From the NCBI GenBank assembly GCA_902788805.1, contig CADALO010000020.1:1-64000 (forward strand): a DNA stretch of 64,000 nucleotides. The letters run 5' to 3'. This DNA is from an uncultured Bacteroidota bacterium (lineage in GTDB: Bacteria > Bacteroidota > Bacteroidia > Bacteroidales > P3). Position numbers and translations under genes: made by a program. The notes below the pieces were generated by a model, which had not been told where the DNA came from, made no database searches, and saw only the letters and a program-made list of their open reading frames with translations. Every line of letters starts with the position of its first letter. Positions within the stretch are counted from its first letter, which is position 1. This document shows positions 8,988 to 18,551 of the stretch, piece by piece.

Positions 8988-9539
8988 TTAGCTCTTGTCC
9001 TCGGCTGCAATATGCATTGAGTTTTCTTCGGACGAAGAATAGGGGATGGGAGGTTTCTTGTATATGGCGATGAGGTTTGAGTTGATAAGCTGTTCAACTC
9101 GGAGCATCGTTTGTTCCATTTTGCTGCGTTTCAGCTGACACTCCCAAATTACAATGACTTGCCAGCCGTTTTCTTGAAGTACATTGTAGTTGTGCTGGTC
9201 GCGCTCCTGGTTGCGCCTGATTTTTGAAACCCAGAACTCTCTGTTGGTGCTGGGAATCTTGCAGCACTCGGAATCCTCCAATCCCTCTCGCATTAACGCA
9301 TTCCCGCATTCACTCATTTTTACGTGGTGTCCGTGCCAGAAACACCCATTGACGAATATCGCCGTCCTGTAGGTTCGCAGCACGATGTCCGGCTTGCCTG
9401 GCACACTCTTGACATTCAGTCGATACCGATAACCGTGGCTCCACAGCCACCGCCGCACCTTCAGTTCCGGCTTTGTTCCCTTGCCTTTGATGTGCGACAT
9501 ACAGCGATGCCGCTGCTCTGGTGTCATCGTGTCGGTCAT
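8988..9539 (-). CDS. vsr: Very-short-patch repair endonuclease Vsr
   Basis: A 183-residue nicking endonuclease that in its family cuts beside T:G mismatches arising from deamination of 5-methylcytosine. The N-terminal MTPEQRHRCMSHIKGKGTKPE, the catalytic-region PGKPDIVL, and VNGCFWHGH with KIRRNQERDQHN are diagnostic. The usual length is ~140-160 residues; here a Ser/Glu-rich tail (SSSEENSMHIAAEDKS) extends it. No C5-methyltransferase is visible in the window, so the partner must be elsewhere or absent. The upstream membrane-protein gene ends 3 bp away, giving a probable two-gene transcript. Confidence 0.93.
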   Translation of the reverse strand: MTDTMTPEQRHRCMSHIKGKGTKPELKVRRWLWSHGYRYRLNVKSVPGKPDIVLRTYRTAIFVNGCFWHGHHVKMSECGNALMREGLEDSECCKIPSTNREFWVSKIRRNQERDQHNYNVLQENGWQVIVIWECQLKRSKMEQTMLRVEQLINSNLIAIYKKPPIPYSSSEENSMHIAAEDKS

Positions 9540-9542
9540 AGT

Positions 9543-10475
9543 TTAGCGTTCTTTGATTTTAAGCTGTTTGATAATTCTGTCGCGCTGTGGATAACTGATG
9601 TCGCCAAAGGCCGGGCTGCCGTATTCCAGAGCCATAGTGTCGCAGATGGGTATGCTTGTCACATCGTCAAGCAACAGCTCGTTCCACAGTGTGTCGCTCA
9701 TTGGGTGCCTGTATAGGTCATAGAAATACATACTCATCATATAGCGGCAACGTCCGATGATTATGTAGTCGACATCGCTCACTGGATGTTTTTCCTTAAA
9801 ATAATCATAAGTCACGCTGTCGACAGAGCCGTAGTTTGTCAGTTCTATGCTGATGCATCCTGCGGCTTCCAGTCGTTGGCGGATGCCTTCTATCTCGTCG
9901 TGTGTAAGGCCTATGCGTTTGCCGATACTGTCTGCATCAAGTGTGGAACCGTGGTATTCGCGCCAGTTGTTTGAGACTGTGTCGCCTGCAGGCCTGGTGT
10001 GGAACATCTCCACCTGTTTGCCGTCGAATTCCAGGCGCATCCAGGCACCGCTGTCCATAGCCGAGCGTGCATATTCGGCAGCGTCCCATATCTCACGCTC
10101 GTGTTTCACGTAGTGGGCTACAAGATGCTTGGCATCCACCTTGTCGCTTTTGCGGCTGTCGTGAATTAGAACTGCGGCAAGCAACAGTATATTAGCTATA
10201 CCCCAGATGACGATGGCGCGACTGAAACTGTTCCTTTTGTCTGGCTTGCATTGCCTTACAATGTGAAAAATGAAGATGCCAAGACCAATCAGCAGTATCG
10301 GAAACCAGAAAATGGCAGTAAAGACGAAGAACGAATCGCCCTCGTCGCCAGTTACCAGCATTGCAATAAAAAGCATTGTCACCAGCAACATTATAGGTAT
10401 GCCCAGTCGAAGACCCGGATTCGGTTTCTTCCTTTCCGGAGGCGTGTTGTTGTTTAAAGTTCGGTTTTCATTCAT
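9543..10475 (-). CDS. Hypothetical membrane protein
   Basis: A 310-residue protein. The N-terminal third has about three hydrophobic segments (LGIPIMLLVTMLFIAMLV, FFVFTAIFWFPILLIGLGIF, AIVIWGIANILLLAAVL), followed by a soluble ~200-residue domain rich in charged residues. I recognise no domain. It sits 3 bp upstream of vsr on the same strand. That could be chance or a shared mobile origin, since both are more AT-rich than nearby housekeeping genes. Confidence 0.75.
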   Translation of the reverse strand: MNENRTLNNNTPPERKKPNPGLRLGIPIMLLVTMLFIAMLVTGDEGDSFFVFTAIFWFPILLIGLGIFIFHIVRQCKPDKRNSFSRAIVIWGIANILLLAAVLIHDSRKSDKVDAKHLVAHYVKHEREIWDAAEYARSAMDSGAWMRLEFDGKQVEMFHTRPAGDTVSNNWREYHGSTLDADSIGKRIGLTHDEIEGIRQRLEAAGCISIELTNYGSVDSVTYDYFKEKHPVSDVDYIIIGRCRYMMSMYFYDLYRHPMSDTLWNELLLDDVTSIPICDTMALEYGSPAFGDISYPQRDRIIKQLKIKER

Positions 10476-10508
10476 TATTTGGTCTGTAATTTTGACTTAT
10501 GATATTAT

Positions 10509-10549
10509 GTAAAAAGAAACAGTAACTGTCATAGTTGCTGTTTCTTTTG
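10509..10549 (-). terminator. Terminator hairpin after tRNA-Arg
   Basis: On the minus strand AAGAAACAGCAACT pairs with AGTTACTGTTTCTTTTT around an ATGAC loop, with one mismatch and a T-run. It directly follows the tRNA-Arg 3' end. Confidence 0.75.
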
Positions 10550-10621
10550 TACCCCCTGGGGGAATCGAACCCTCATTTAAAGTTTAGGAAACTTCCGTTC
10601 TATCCGTTGAACTAAGGAGGC
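10550..10621 (-). tRNA. tRNA-Arg (CCT)
   Basis: Reads GCCTCCTTAGTTCAACGG..., with anticodon loop TTCCTAA (anticodon CCT), anticodon stem GAAGT/ACTTT, and TTCGATT in the T loop. The acceptor stem GCCTCCT/AGGGGGT pairs fully, with G:U at positions 1 and 4. The T stem has one A/C mismatch. CCA is not encoded. Confidence 0.92.
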
Positions 10622-10628
10622 AGGTTTT

Positions 10629-10975
10629 TAATGCGTTAATGTGTAAATGTGTTAATGAGTTAGTTGTTGCGTTAACGTGTAAATGTGTTAATGAGTTAGT
10701 TGTTGCGTTAATGTGGAAATGCGTTAATGAGTTAGTTATAGCGTTAGTTCTGTATTGCGTTAGTGATTCTGTTAACGAGTTAATTCGATAATTATTGTAT
10801 GAGGTTATTACGTTTTTTTACTGTTATTGATGCCGAATTCAGCATTTTGTAATTCTCTTTGAGATGGGTTGTCATTGCTCATTTTATTATTGCGTAAATG
10901 TGCTATTGCGTAAATGTCTGGAAGTGATTGCGTAGCTACTTGCGCATTAACGCAATAACACATTAGCACATTATA
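10629..10975. repeat. Spacer of short-period repeats (TTAATGCG/TTAATGTG type)
   Basis: From 10629 to about 10760 an octamer-like word (TTAATGCG, TTAATGTG, TAAATGTG, TTAATGAG) repeats. It is organised as roughly three copies of a ~36-bp block that also contains TTAGTTGT. Near 10940-10975 the same words return on the opposite strand (CGCATTAACGCA, CACATTAGCACATTA), so the spacer has repeat-bearing ends in inverted orientation. The AT-rich middle holds no gene. The infB stop lies at the right edge. Confidence 0.7.
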
Positions 10976-13910
10976 ATTTGCGTTTTATTTCAATGACTTC
11001 GTATGCCTCGACGATGTCGCCGACCTTGATATCATTGAAGTTCTCGATGTTGAGACCACAGTCCTGACCGCTGACAACCTCTTTGACGTCATCTTTGAAG
11101 CGCTTGAGTGACGCCAGCTTGCCGGTGTAGACCACGATGCCGTCGCGGATGACACGCACGTTGCTTGTACGGCTGATCTTGCCGTCCAAACACATACAGC
11201 CGGCAATGGTGCCGACTTTCGAAATTTTGAAAGTCTCGCGAATCTCAAGGTTAGCCACAATCTTCTCCTGTTTCTCAGGCGAAAGCATACCTTCGATAGC
11301 GTCTTTAAGCTCATTGATAGCATCGTAGATGATGCTGTATAGGCGAATGTCTATATGCTCTGTCTCGGCCATCTTGCGGGCACCCACGCTGGGACGCACC
11401 TGGAAACCGATGATAATAGCGTCTGACGATTCGGCCAGCAGCACGTCGTTCTCGGTAATCTGTCCAACGGCTTTGTGGATGACGTTGACCTGGACCTCGT
11501 CGGTCGAGAGCTTGAGCAGCGAGTCGCTGAGTGCCTCCACCGAACCGTCCACGTCGGCCTTGACGATGATATTGAGTTCCTTGAAGTTGCCCAATGCAAT
11601 GCGGCGTCCAATCTCGTCGAGGGTCATATGCTTCTGTGTGCGCAGACCCAGCTCGCGTTGCAGCTGTGTACGGCGGTTGGCGATGTCCTTGGCCTCCTTC
11701 TCGTTTTCGGTGACGTTGAATGTGTCGCCGGCCTGACAAGCACCTGTAAGTCCAAGCAACAGCACGGGCTGCGAAGGACCTGCCGACATAACCTCTTGGT
11801 TACGCTCGTTGTACATAGCACGGACGCGGCCGCTGATGGCTCCTGCCACCACGGGGTCGCCCTTGCGGATGGTGCCATCCTCGACAAGGATTTTGGCCAC
11901 ATAGCCGCGGCCTTTGTCCAGCGAGCTCTCGATGACTGTACCCTTTGCGCGCTTGTTGGGATTGCCTTTCAGTTCCATAATGTCGGCCTGCAGGATGACT
12001 TTTTCAAGCAGTTCGTCGACATTGATGCCCTTCTTGGCACTGATATCCTGGCTCTGGTACTTACCGCCCCATTCTTCAACCAGCAGGTTCATATTGGCAA
12101 GCTCGGTCTTGATGCGGTCGGGATCGGCACCAGGTTTATCTATCTTGTTGATGGCGAAGACAATCGGGACACCGGCTGCCTGTGCGTGGTTGATAGCCTC
12201 TACTGTCTGCGGCATTATCTTGTCATCGGCAGCAATAACGATGATGGCAATATCTGTCATCTTGGCACCGCGGGCACGCATAGCGGTAAATGCCTCGTGG
12301 CCAGGGGTGTCGAGGAAGGTGATCTTGCGTCCGTCGGCAGTTGTCACCTCGTAGGCACCGATATGCTGGGTGATACCGCCGGCCTCGCCTGCGATAACGT
12401 TGGTCTTGCGGATATAGTCAAGCAGCGACGTCTTACCGTGGTCAACGTGACCCATAACGGTGACGATGGGGTTGCGCGGCACCAGGTCTTCGGGCTGGTC
12501 TTCTTCCTCAATCTTGTGCAGCGTGTCGACAACCTCCGAGCTGGCAAAGCTGATTTCGTAGCCAAACTCGTCGGCGATAAGACGGATGGTCTCTGCGTCA
12601 AGGCGTTGGTTGATGCTGACGAAGATGCCAACCTGCATACAGGTAGCGATAATCTGCGTTACGGGGATGTTCATCATTGTGGCCAGCTCGTTGGCGGTGA
12701 CGAACTCCGTCACCTGCAACGTCTTCTGGTTCTCCATCTCGCGCAGCTGCTCCTCCTCAATCTGCTGGTGAACCTTCTGGCGTTTCTCGCGGTTGTGCTT
12801 CGAAGTCTTCGACTTACCCATCGGGCTCAGTCGTGCCAGAGTCTCTTTAATCTGCTTTTCGATCTCGGCGTCGTCCACCTCCGGTTTCTTCTTCTCAGCG
12901 GCTTTTTTCTTTTTCTCGCTCTTCTTGTCCTTGCCTTTGGCCTCCTTCTTGGCGGCATCGGCCTGCTTGATTGCCTGCGGGTTGTTCTCGTCGACCTTTA
13001 CGCCCTCTTTCTTGATGCGTTTGCGTTTCTTCTTTTTCTCATCGTCGCGGCCTTTGGGCTTGGGCTTGTCAAATTGGGTCAGGTCGATTTTCGACACAAC
13101 CTTCGGGCCTTCGAGCTTCTGGTATTGGGTCTCGATGAACTCGATTTCCTTCTCTGGAGCCTTCTCAGGGGCTTTCTCGACGGGCTGGGGCTCAGGAACC
13201 GGGGTTGCGACAGGCTTCTCCACAGTTTCTTTTTCTGTGGCGGCAACCTTCTTCTTCTCGGCTTTCGGAGTCTCGGCTTTCTCCTTCTCGCTCTTTTTCT
13301 TTTCTTTGGCCTTGCGGTCTTCCTTCTCGGTCTTGCTCTGTTTTGCAGGGCGCATACGGGTGTTGATGGCCGAAAGGTCAATCTTGTCCACTATGCGCAC
13401 CTCTGCGTCAAAGGAGTTCTTGCCCTCTTTGGCACCAGCCACCGAGCTGCGCAGCACCTTGGTCTCGAACTTGGGCGCTGCCGGTTCCGGCTCGGCATCG
13501 GGTTCTGTCTGCGCGGCAGCAACCTCCTCAGTCGGCTCTTCCTGCTTGGCTTCCGAGTCTGTTTCGGTCTGCTGCTCCTGCTTGGCAGCCTCTTTGATTT
13601 TAGGAGTGTTGAAATTCTTGATAATTACCTCGTCGCCATACTCCGGAGTATCCTCCGCGTTTGCGTTGGAGGCCTCTATGGTCACGCTGCTGGCCGTGGT
13701 GATTTCAATGCGGTCGGCGTTCTCTTTCACCTGGCGTTCAGCCTGGAACGCCGTGGCCAACAAAGCATACTGCTCAGGGGTGAGCCTTGCGTTTGGGTTG
13801 GCATCTACCACGTGGCCCTTCTTGGCAAGGTACTCCACGAGGGTAGGAATGCCGACGTTCAGTTCTTTGGCGGCTTTGTTGAGTCTGATGTTTTTGGGTT
13901 CTTCTGACAT
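10971..13910 (-). CDS. infB: Translation initiation factor IF-2
   Basis: A GTPase that places fMet-tRNA on the 30S subunit. An N-terminal IF2-N segment ([21 protein letters not shown]) is followed by a long Lys/Glu/Ala/Pro-rich linker (about residues 110-380). Then come a second IF2-N motif and the G domain with [12 protein letters not shown] near residue 486, [16 protein letters not shown] and NKID. Domains II to IV follow, ending [17 protein letters not shown]. The 979 residues fit Bacteroidota IF-2 with an extended linker. The start has a strong Shine-Dalgarno (AAGGAGGAG), uncommon in this phylum. It is the last gene of the rimP-nusA-infB cluster. Confidence 0.97.
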   Translation of the reverse strand: MSEEPKNIRLNKAAKELNVGIPTLVEYLAKKGHVVDANPNARLTPEQYALLATAFQAERQVKENADRIEITTASSVTIEASNANAEDTPEYGDEVIIKNFNTPKIKEAAKQEQQTETDSEAKQEEPTEEVAAAQTEPDAEPEPAAPKFETKVLRSSVAGAKEGKNSFDAEVRIVDKIDLSAINTRMRPAKQSKTEKEDRKAKEKKKSEKEKAETPKAEKKKVAATEKETVEKPVATPVPEPQPVEKAPEKAPEKEIEFIETQYQKLEGPKVVSKIDLTQFDKPKPKGRDDEKKKKRKRIKKEGVKVDENNPQAIKQADAAKKEAKGKDKKSEKKKKAAEKKKPEVDDAEIEKQIKETLARLSPMGKSKTSKHNREKRQKVHQQIEEEQLREMENQKTLQVTEFVTANELATMMNIPVTQIIATCMQVGIFVSINQRLDAETIRLIADEFGYEISFASSEVVDTLHKIEEEDQPEDLVPRNPIVTVMGHVDHGKTSLLDYIRKTNVIAGEAGGITQHIGAYEVTTADGRKITFLDTPGHEAFTAMRARGAKMTDIAIIVIAADDKIMPQTVEAINHAQAAGVPIVFAINKIDKPGADPDRIKTELANMNLLVEEWGGKYQSQDISAKKGINVDELLEKVILQADIMELKGNPNKRAKGTVIESSLDKGRGYVAKILVEDGTIRKGDPVVAGAISGRVRAMYNERNQEVMSAGPSQPVLLLGLTGACQAGDTFNVTENEKEAKDIANRRTQLQRELGLRTQKHMTLDEIGRRIALGNFKELNIIVKADVDGSVEALSDSLLKLSTDEVQVNVIHKAVGQITENDVLLAESSDAIIIGFQVRPSVGARKMAETEHIDIRLYSIIYDAINELKDAIEGMLSPEKQEKIVANLEIRETFKISKVGTIAGCMCLDGKISRTSNVRVIRDGIVVYTGKLASLKRFKDDVKEVVSGQDCGLNIENFNDIKVGDIVEAYEVIEIKRKL

Positions 13911-13984
13911 TACACTCCTCCTTCTTTTTAGTTGAACAAAAATGTTTTTCTGGCGCTGTTTCTTATTGATTCTATGGTTGGCGC

Positions 13985-15406
13985 CTACTCTTCTTCAAAT
14001 TCTGCATTCAGCACATCGACGACGTGGTCGATGGTCTCCTCGTCAAGACCGGTGCGGCTGACAAGTTCTTTCTTAGGCAGTGCGAGCACTTTCTTGGCCG
14101 TGTCGCAGCCTATCTTCATCAGGGCGTTGATTACGCTCTGGTCTATCTCGTCGTTGAACTCTTTGAGGTCGACGTCAAAGAGGGCCTTGAGTACCTCGAT
14201 AACCTGGTCGATGGTCTCCTCCTCGAGGTCGGTACGGCTGATAAGCTCGTCCTTGGGCAGTGCCAGCACGCTCTTGGCCGTGTCGCAACCTATCTTGATG
14301 AGCTCGTCGATTACCCAGTCGTCGATTTCGCCCTTCAGACCCTTCAGGTCTATGTCGTCGAGGTCTTCGTCGGTGTTGCGGTAGATTTCAATCTCATAAC
14401 CGCACAGTTTGCTGGCCAGCTTGATGTTGTGGCCTCCCTTGCCGATAGCCAGCGACACCTGGTCGGGCTCCATAAACACCTCGGCGGTCTTGGTGGCCTC
14501 GTTGATGTTGATTTTGGTAATCTCGGCGGGGCTCAGCGAACGGCGAATCATAAGTTCGGGGCGGCTCGAGTAGTTGATGACGTCGATGTTCTCGTTCTTC
14601 AGCTCGCGCACAATGCCGTGGATGCGGTTGCCCTTCATACCCACGCACGAGCCCACGGGGTCGATGCGGTCGTCATACGACTCGACGGCCACTTTAGCCC
14701 TCTCGCCTGGCACACGCACTATGTTGCGTATGGTGATGAGACCGTCGTAGATCTCAGGTACCTCGGCCTCGAGCAGACGCTCCAGGAATATGGGCGAAGT
14801 ACGCGACAGGATGATGACGGGGTTGTTGTTCTTCAGCTCCACCTTGAGCACGATGGCGCGCACCGTGTCGCCCTTGCGGAAGCGGTCGGAGGGTATCTGC
14901 TCGCTCTTGGGCAGCACCAGCTCTATCTTCTCCTCGTCGAGCACCAGTATCTCCTTGTTCCAAGGCTGGTAGACCTCGCCAATGACTATCTCGCCCACTT
15001 TGTCCTTGTATTTCTGGAAGATGAGCGACTTCTCATAGTCCTGAATCTTGCCCACCAGGTTCTGGTGTATGGCCAGAATCTCGCGGCGGCCGAACTCGCT
15101 CAGCGGCACGGGCTCCGAAAGGTCCTCGCCGACCTCGAAGTCCGATTCTATCTTGATAGCTTCGGAATACTCAATCTCGCGTTTGCTGTCTGTCAGTTTG
15201 CCGTCCTCGACGATAAGGCGGTTGCGGTAAATCTCCAGGTCGCCCTTGTCGATGTTGACAATGATGTCGAAGTTGTCGTCCGTGCCGTATTTCTTGGAAA
15301 GGGCGGTGCGGAACACCTCTTCAAGGATGTGCATCAAAGTCTCACGGTCAATGTTCTTGAAATCTTTAAATTCCGAAAAGGAATCAATAAGGTCTGACGT
15401 CTTCAT
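13985..15406 (-). CDS. nusA: Transcription termination/antitermination factor NusA
   Basis: A 473-residue RNA-polymerase-binding protein. The N-terminal domain ([17 protein letters not shown]...), an S1 domain and two KH domains ([16 protein letters not shown] and [15 protein letters not shown]) are in the usual order. The C-terminus has two tandem helical repeats of ~58 residues that are close copies of each other: [19 protein letters not shown] and [19 protein letters not shown]. Their DNA is also similar. The gene lies between rimP and infB, 39 and 74 bp from its neighbours, the standard bacterial arrangement. Confidence 0.97.
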   Translation of the reverse strand: MKTSDLIDSFSEFKDFKNIDRETLMHILEEVFRTALSKKYGTDDNFDIIVNIDKGDLEIYRNRLIVEDGKLTDSKREIEYSEAIKIESDFEVGEDLSEPVPLSEFGRREILAIHQNLVGKIQDYEKSLIFQKYKDKVGEIVIGEVYQPWNKEILVLDEEKIELVLPKSEQIPSDRFRKGDTVRAIVLKVELKNNNPVIILSRTSPIFLERLLEAEVPEIYDGLITIRNIVRVPGERAKVAVESYDDRIDPVGSCVGMKGNRIHGIVRELKNENIDVINYSSRPELMIRRSLSPAEITKININEATKTAEVFMEPDQVSLAIGKGGHNIKLASKLCGYEIEIYRNTDEDLDDIDLKGLKGEIDDWVIDELIKIGCDTAKSVLALPKDELISRTDLEEETIDQVIEVLKALFDVDLKEFNDEIDQSVINALMKIGCDTAKKVLALPKKELVSRTGLDEETIDHVVDVLNAEFEEE

Positions 15407-15445
15407 TGTGTTAATATGTTGATACGTGGTTTAAATTCTTGTTTG

Positions 15446-15886
15446 TCAAAAATGTATTACTATCTTGGCGGTCTTGATGTCGCTGTAGGCGTACTGCACG
15501 GGTTTGGGCTGGCTCTTGCGGCTGCCTTGGGGCTGGAGGGTGATGTGCTCGTCGTCGGCCTCCACCAGCTGTCCCTCGGTGGTCTCGCCCTCGAAGGTCG
15601 TCACCGTAAGGTCGCGGCCCACATTCTTCTTGTACTGGCGTTTGAGTTTGAGCGGCGAGTCAAGCCCTGCCGACGCCACATTGAGCTCAAAGTCCTCGGC
15701 GTCGCGGTCCAGGCTGCCCTCTATGGTGCGGCTCAGCTCTATGCAGTCGTCGATAGTGATGCCGTTGTCGCCGTCGATGGCTACATTGATGCGGTTGTCG
15801 GTCGAGATTTTCAGGTCGACCAAGAACTTGTCGCTGCCGGCCAGTGCCTCTGCGATAACGTTCATTACGTGCATTTTGTCTATCAT
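15446..15886 (-). CDS. rimP: Ribosome maturation factor RimP
   Basis: A 146-residue 30S assembly factor. I chose the ATG starting MIDKMHVMNVIAEAL because AGAAGGACGG stands just upstream and the longer frame runs into promoter sequence. Family marks are VAIDGDNGITIDDCIELSR, DRDAEDFELNVASAGLDSPL and YKKNVGRDLTV. It heads the rimP-nusA-infB cluster. Confidence 0.95.
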   Translation of the reverse strand: MIDKMHVMNVIAEALAGSDKFLVDLKISTDNRINVAIDGDNGITIDDCIELSRTIEGSLDRDAEDFELNVASAGLDSPLKLKRQYKKNVGRDLTVTTFEGETTEGQLVEADDEHITLQPQGSRKSQPKPVQYAYSDIKTAKIVIHF

Positions 15887-15971
15887 AATACCGTCCTTCT
15901 TCTTGTTGGTTTGCAAAAATATTGTCAATAAAAGAGGGGACTTGCGTCCCCCTTTCTCACAAAATCCGCTG

Positions 15972-15979
15972 CAAAAATA
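15972..15979 (-). promoter_or_regulatory. -7 box of the rimP-nusA-infB promoter
   Basis: TATTTTTG on the minus strand, about 85 bases upstream of the rimP start, matches the TAnnTTTG consensus. No good TTTG is seen 19 bases upstream. Confidence 0.5.
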
Positions 15980-16187
15980 CAAAGAATATTTTGATTATAA
16001 GGCTCTTTTGTGAAAAAACATTGTTTTTGTAATGCTATTGTGTTGATTATTAATGGTATAGAAAAATATAAAAAGCCGCTTTAGCGCTGGTTTTATATGC
16101 TTTTTTGCCGCTGCCGCAGTGGATTTTGTCTGTTTTTGACCTGCTTTTCGCACTGTGTCGCGACCGTCTTCGGGAGCATTTTTCGAT

Positions 16188-16310
16188 GGACCAACACTGG
16201 TCGTTGTACAATATATGTACAATAGTTGTACAATATTTGTACGTTTACAATTGTACAAGTATTGTACAACTATTGTACATATATTGTACAACGACCGCCG
16301 GAGTTGGTCC
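16188..16310. repeat. 11-bp-period inverted repeat, core type A (TTGTACAATAT)
   Basis: Two 41-bp arms (16202-16242 and 16253-16293) differ at one position and flank a 10-nt loop, GTTTACAATT. Each arm is built from 11-bp units: TTGTACAATAT, ATGTACAATAG, TTGTACAATAT, TTGTAC. Outside the core are GGACCAACACTGGT on the left and CCGGAGTTGGTCC on the right. The element lies between the divergent rimP and thyA genes. It is too symmetrical to be chance and carries no gene. A second type A copy with an identical loop is at the right end of the window. Confidence 0.85.
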
Positions 16311-16435
16311 CTTGCGGAGGCGAGGTGCTTCTCTGCAAGGTGTTGATTTGTAGGGATGTATTTTTATTTGCTTTTTTGCACAATTATTTTGCCAGTGGTG
16401 CGTTTATCATTCAGAATAGTATTTTTTGATAATTT

Positions 16436-17230
16436 ATGAAGCAATATCTTGACCTTTTGCAATATGTGCTTGACAATGGTGTTCAGAAGGAGGACCGCAC
16501 GGGTACGGGTACGCGCAGCGTGTTCGGCTACCAGATGCGCTTCCACCTCGACGACGGTTTTCCGCTGCTGACTACCAAGAAGTTGCACTTGCGTTCGATT
16601 ATATATGAACTGCTGTGGTTCCTCAGGGGCGACACCAATATCGGCTATCTGCACGACCATAAGGTGACAATTTGGGACGAGTGGGCCGACGCCAATGGCG
16701 ACCTGGGTCCCATCTACGGTCATCAGTGGCGCTCGTGGGGATGCGCCGACGGCGGCCATATCGACCAGATTGCGGCCCTTATCGAGCAAATCAAGAACAA
16801 TCCCGATTCGCGGCGCCTGCTGGTGTCGGCGTGGAATGTGGGCGAGATCGACAAGATGGCGCTGCCGCCTTGCCACATTCTGTTCCAGTTCTATGTGGCC
16901 GACGGGCGTCTGTCGTGCCAGCTCTACCAGCGTTCGGCCGACATTTTCCTTGGCGTGCCGTTCAACATAGCCAGCTATGCACTCTTCACGATGATGATTG
17001 CGCAGGCCACGGGACTTAAGTACGGCGACTTTGTGCACACCTTCGGCGACGCGCATATCTACAACAACCATATAGAGCAGTGCAAGCTGCAGTTGACGCG
17101 CGAGCCGCGTCCGCTGCCAACGATGCACATCAACCCCGACAAGAAGGATATCTTCAGTTTTGACTATGAGGATTTTACCCTCGAGGGCTATGACCCGCAC
17201 CCGCACATCAAAGGCGAGGTGAGCGTGTGA
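16436..17230 (+). CDS. thyA: Thymidylate synthase
   Basis: 264 residues, the E. coli ThyA length. It makes dTMP from dUMP with methylene-tetrahydrofolate. Seen are [32 protein letters not shown], the catalytic Cys in [14 protein letters not shown], and [19 protein letters not shown] with the substrate Asn. The C-terminus has the expected PHPHIKGEV. It is the first of three plus-strand housekeeping genes. No dihydrofolate reductase gene follows. Confidence 0.97.
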   Translation: MKQYLDLLQYVLDNGVQKEDRTGTGTRSVFGYQMRFHLDDGFPLLTTKKLHLRSIIYELLWFLRGDTNIGYLHDHKVTIWDEWADANGDLGPIYGHQWRSWGCADGGHIDQIAALIEQIKNNPDSRRLLVSAWNVGEIDKMALPPCHILFQFYVADGRLSCQLYQRSADIFLGVPFNIASYALFTMMIAQATGLKYGDFVHTFGDAHIYNNHIEQCKLQLTREPRPLPTMHINPDKKDIFSFDYEDFTLEGYDPHPHIKGEVSV

Positions 17231-17382
17231 GAATGCGTGAATGTGAGAATGCGTTAATGTGGGAATGCGTTAATGCGTGAATGTGAGAGTGCGTTAATGT
17301 GGGAATGCGTGAATGTGTAAGTGTTCAGCCCTTAAAACCTTAAACCCCTAAGACCTTAAAACCCTTAAACCCCTTAAACCCG
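17231..17382. repeat. Period-8 simple repeats between thyA and manC
   Basis: Starting right after the thyA stop, about eleven 8-bp units follow one another (GAATGCGT, GAATGTGA, GAATGCGT, TAATGTGG and variants). They are followed by a different short-period tract of the CCTTAAAACC / CCTTAAACCC type that ends ten bases before the next start codon. No gene is present. Confidence 0.75.
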
Positions 17383-17392
17383 ATATTCTGCA

Positions 17393-18478
17393 TTGAAACA
17401 GTTGAATCCAAATAACTTCTGCATCATAATGGCCGGTGGCTTCGGCAGTCGCTTCTGGCCGTTGTGCTCGGTGTCGAAGCCCAAGCAGTTCATAGACCTG
17501 ATGGGCACCGACGAGTCGATGCTGCAAAGCACTTTCCGTCGTTTTGAGACGGTGTGCCCGCGCGAGAACATCATCATCGTCACCACGAAGGCTCACGAGG
17601 CCCAGGTGCGCAAGCAGATTCCCGATTTGCTTGACTATCAGGTGTTGTGCGAGCCGTTTCGCCGCAACACGGCACCCTGCATCGCTTACGCGGCATCGGT
17701 CATCAACGAGATCAACCCTAACGCCAATGTGGTCGTTACGCCGTCGGACCACGCGGTGTTCGGCGACGAGGAGTTCTGCCGTAATATAGGCGACGCCATC
17801 AAGATGGTCGACTCGCACGACTGGATAGTGACCCTTGGCGCGCGGCCGGTGAACCCTAACATCAAGTATGGCTACATACAGTTCCGCGAGTCGGGCATCA
17901 GGGGCACCGAGTCCAAGATACATAAGGTTATCACTTTCGTCGAGAAACCGCCGTTCGATATGGCGTGCCAGTTCATCGCTTCGGGCGAGTTCCTGTGGAA
18001 TGCGGGTATCTTCATCTGGCGTCTGCCGGTGCTGATGGATGCTTTCCGCAAGCACTTGCCGCAGATAGCCGACAAGTTCTTCGGCCTTACGCTCGACACG
18101 CCTGCCAAGCAGCTGAAGGATGTCTACACGCAGGCGCAAAGCATATCAGTCGACTACGGCATCATTGAGAAAGCCGACAATGTGTATGTGCTTGAGGCTG
18201 AGTTTGGATGGTCGGATGTGGAGACGTGGGATTCGCTCTATATGGCCAAGCCGAAGGATGCCGACGGCAACGCCGTTGCCTCGGGCCACGTGTTGACCTA
18301 CGACACGAAGAACTGTATGATACATCTGAATCCAGACAAGTATGCTGTTGTTCAAGGTCTGGACGGCTATATCATTGCCGCCGGAGCCGACACACTGCTC
18401 ATCTGCCGCAAGGATCAGGAAGACCAGCTGATGAAGTTCAACTCGGACATAGAGCTGATGAAGAGCAAGAAGAAATAA
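17393..18478 (+). CDS. manC: Mannose-1-phosphate guanylyltransferase
   Basis: Forms GDP-mannose from mannose-1-phosphate and GTP for sugar nucleotide and surface polysaccharide synthesis. The nucleotidyltransferase signature is MAGGFGSRFWPL, followed by SKPKQFIDLMG, VTPSDHAVF, FVEKPP and WNAGIFIW. At 361 residues it is the single-domain form without a fused phosphomannose isomerase. It follows thyA after the simple-repeat spacer and precedes asnS by 73 bp. Confidence 0.93.
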   Translation: MKQLNPNNFCIIMAGGFGSRFWPLCSVSKPKQFIDLMGTDESMLQSTFRRFETVCPRENIIIVTTKAHEAQVRKQIPDLLDYQVLCEPFRRNTAPCIAYAASVINEINPNANVVVTPSDHAVFGDEEFCRNIGDAIKMVDSHDWIVTLGARPVNPNIKYGYIQFRESGIRGTESKIHKVITFVEKPPFDMACQFIASGEFLWNAGIFIWRLPVLMDAFRKHLPQIADKFFGLTLDTPAKQLKDVYTQAQSISVDYGIIEKADNVYVLEAEFGWSDVETWDSLYMAKPKDADGNAVASGHVLTYDTKNCMIHLNPDKYAVVQGLDGYIIAAGADTLLICRKDQEDQLMKFNSDIELMKSKKK

Positions 18479-18551
18479 GATTTTGCGGCAGCGCACAATA
18501 AAGAAACAATAGTAGCGTTAGGAAGGGAAATTAAAGACAACACAATATACT

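Noticed and set aside
11475-13907. Very long open frame antisense to infB
   Set aside because: It mirrors the Lys/Glu-rich linker codons of infB and gives low-complexity Leu/Phe/Gly protein; infB is unmistakable on the other strand.
16188-16310. Ordinary intrinsic terminator
   Set aside because: It lies between divergent genes, has no T-run, and its arms are internally periodic over 41 bp.
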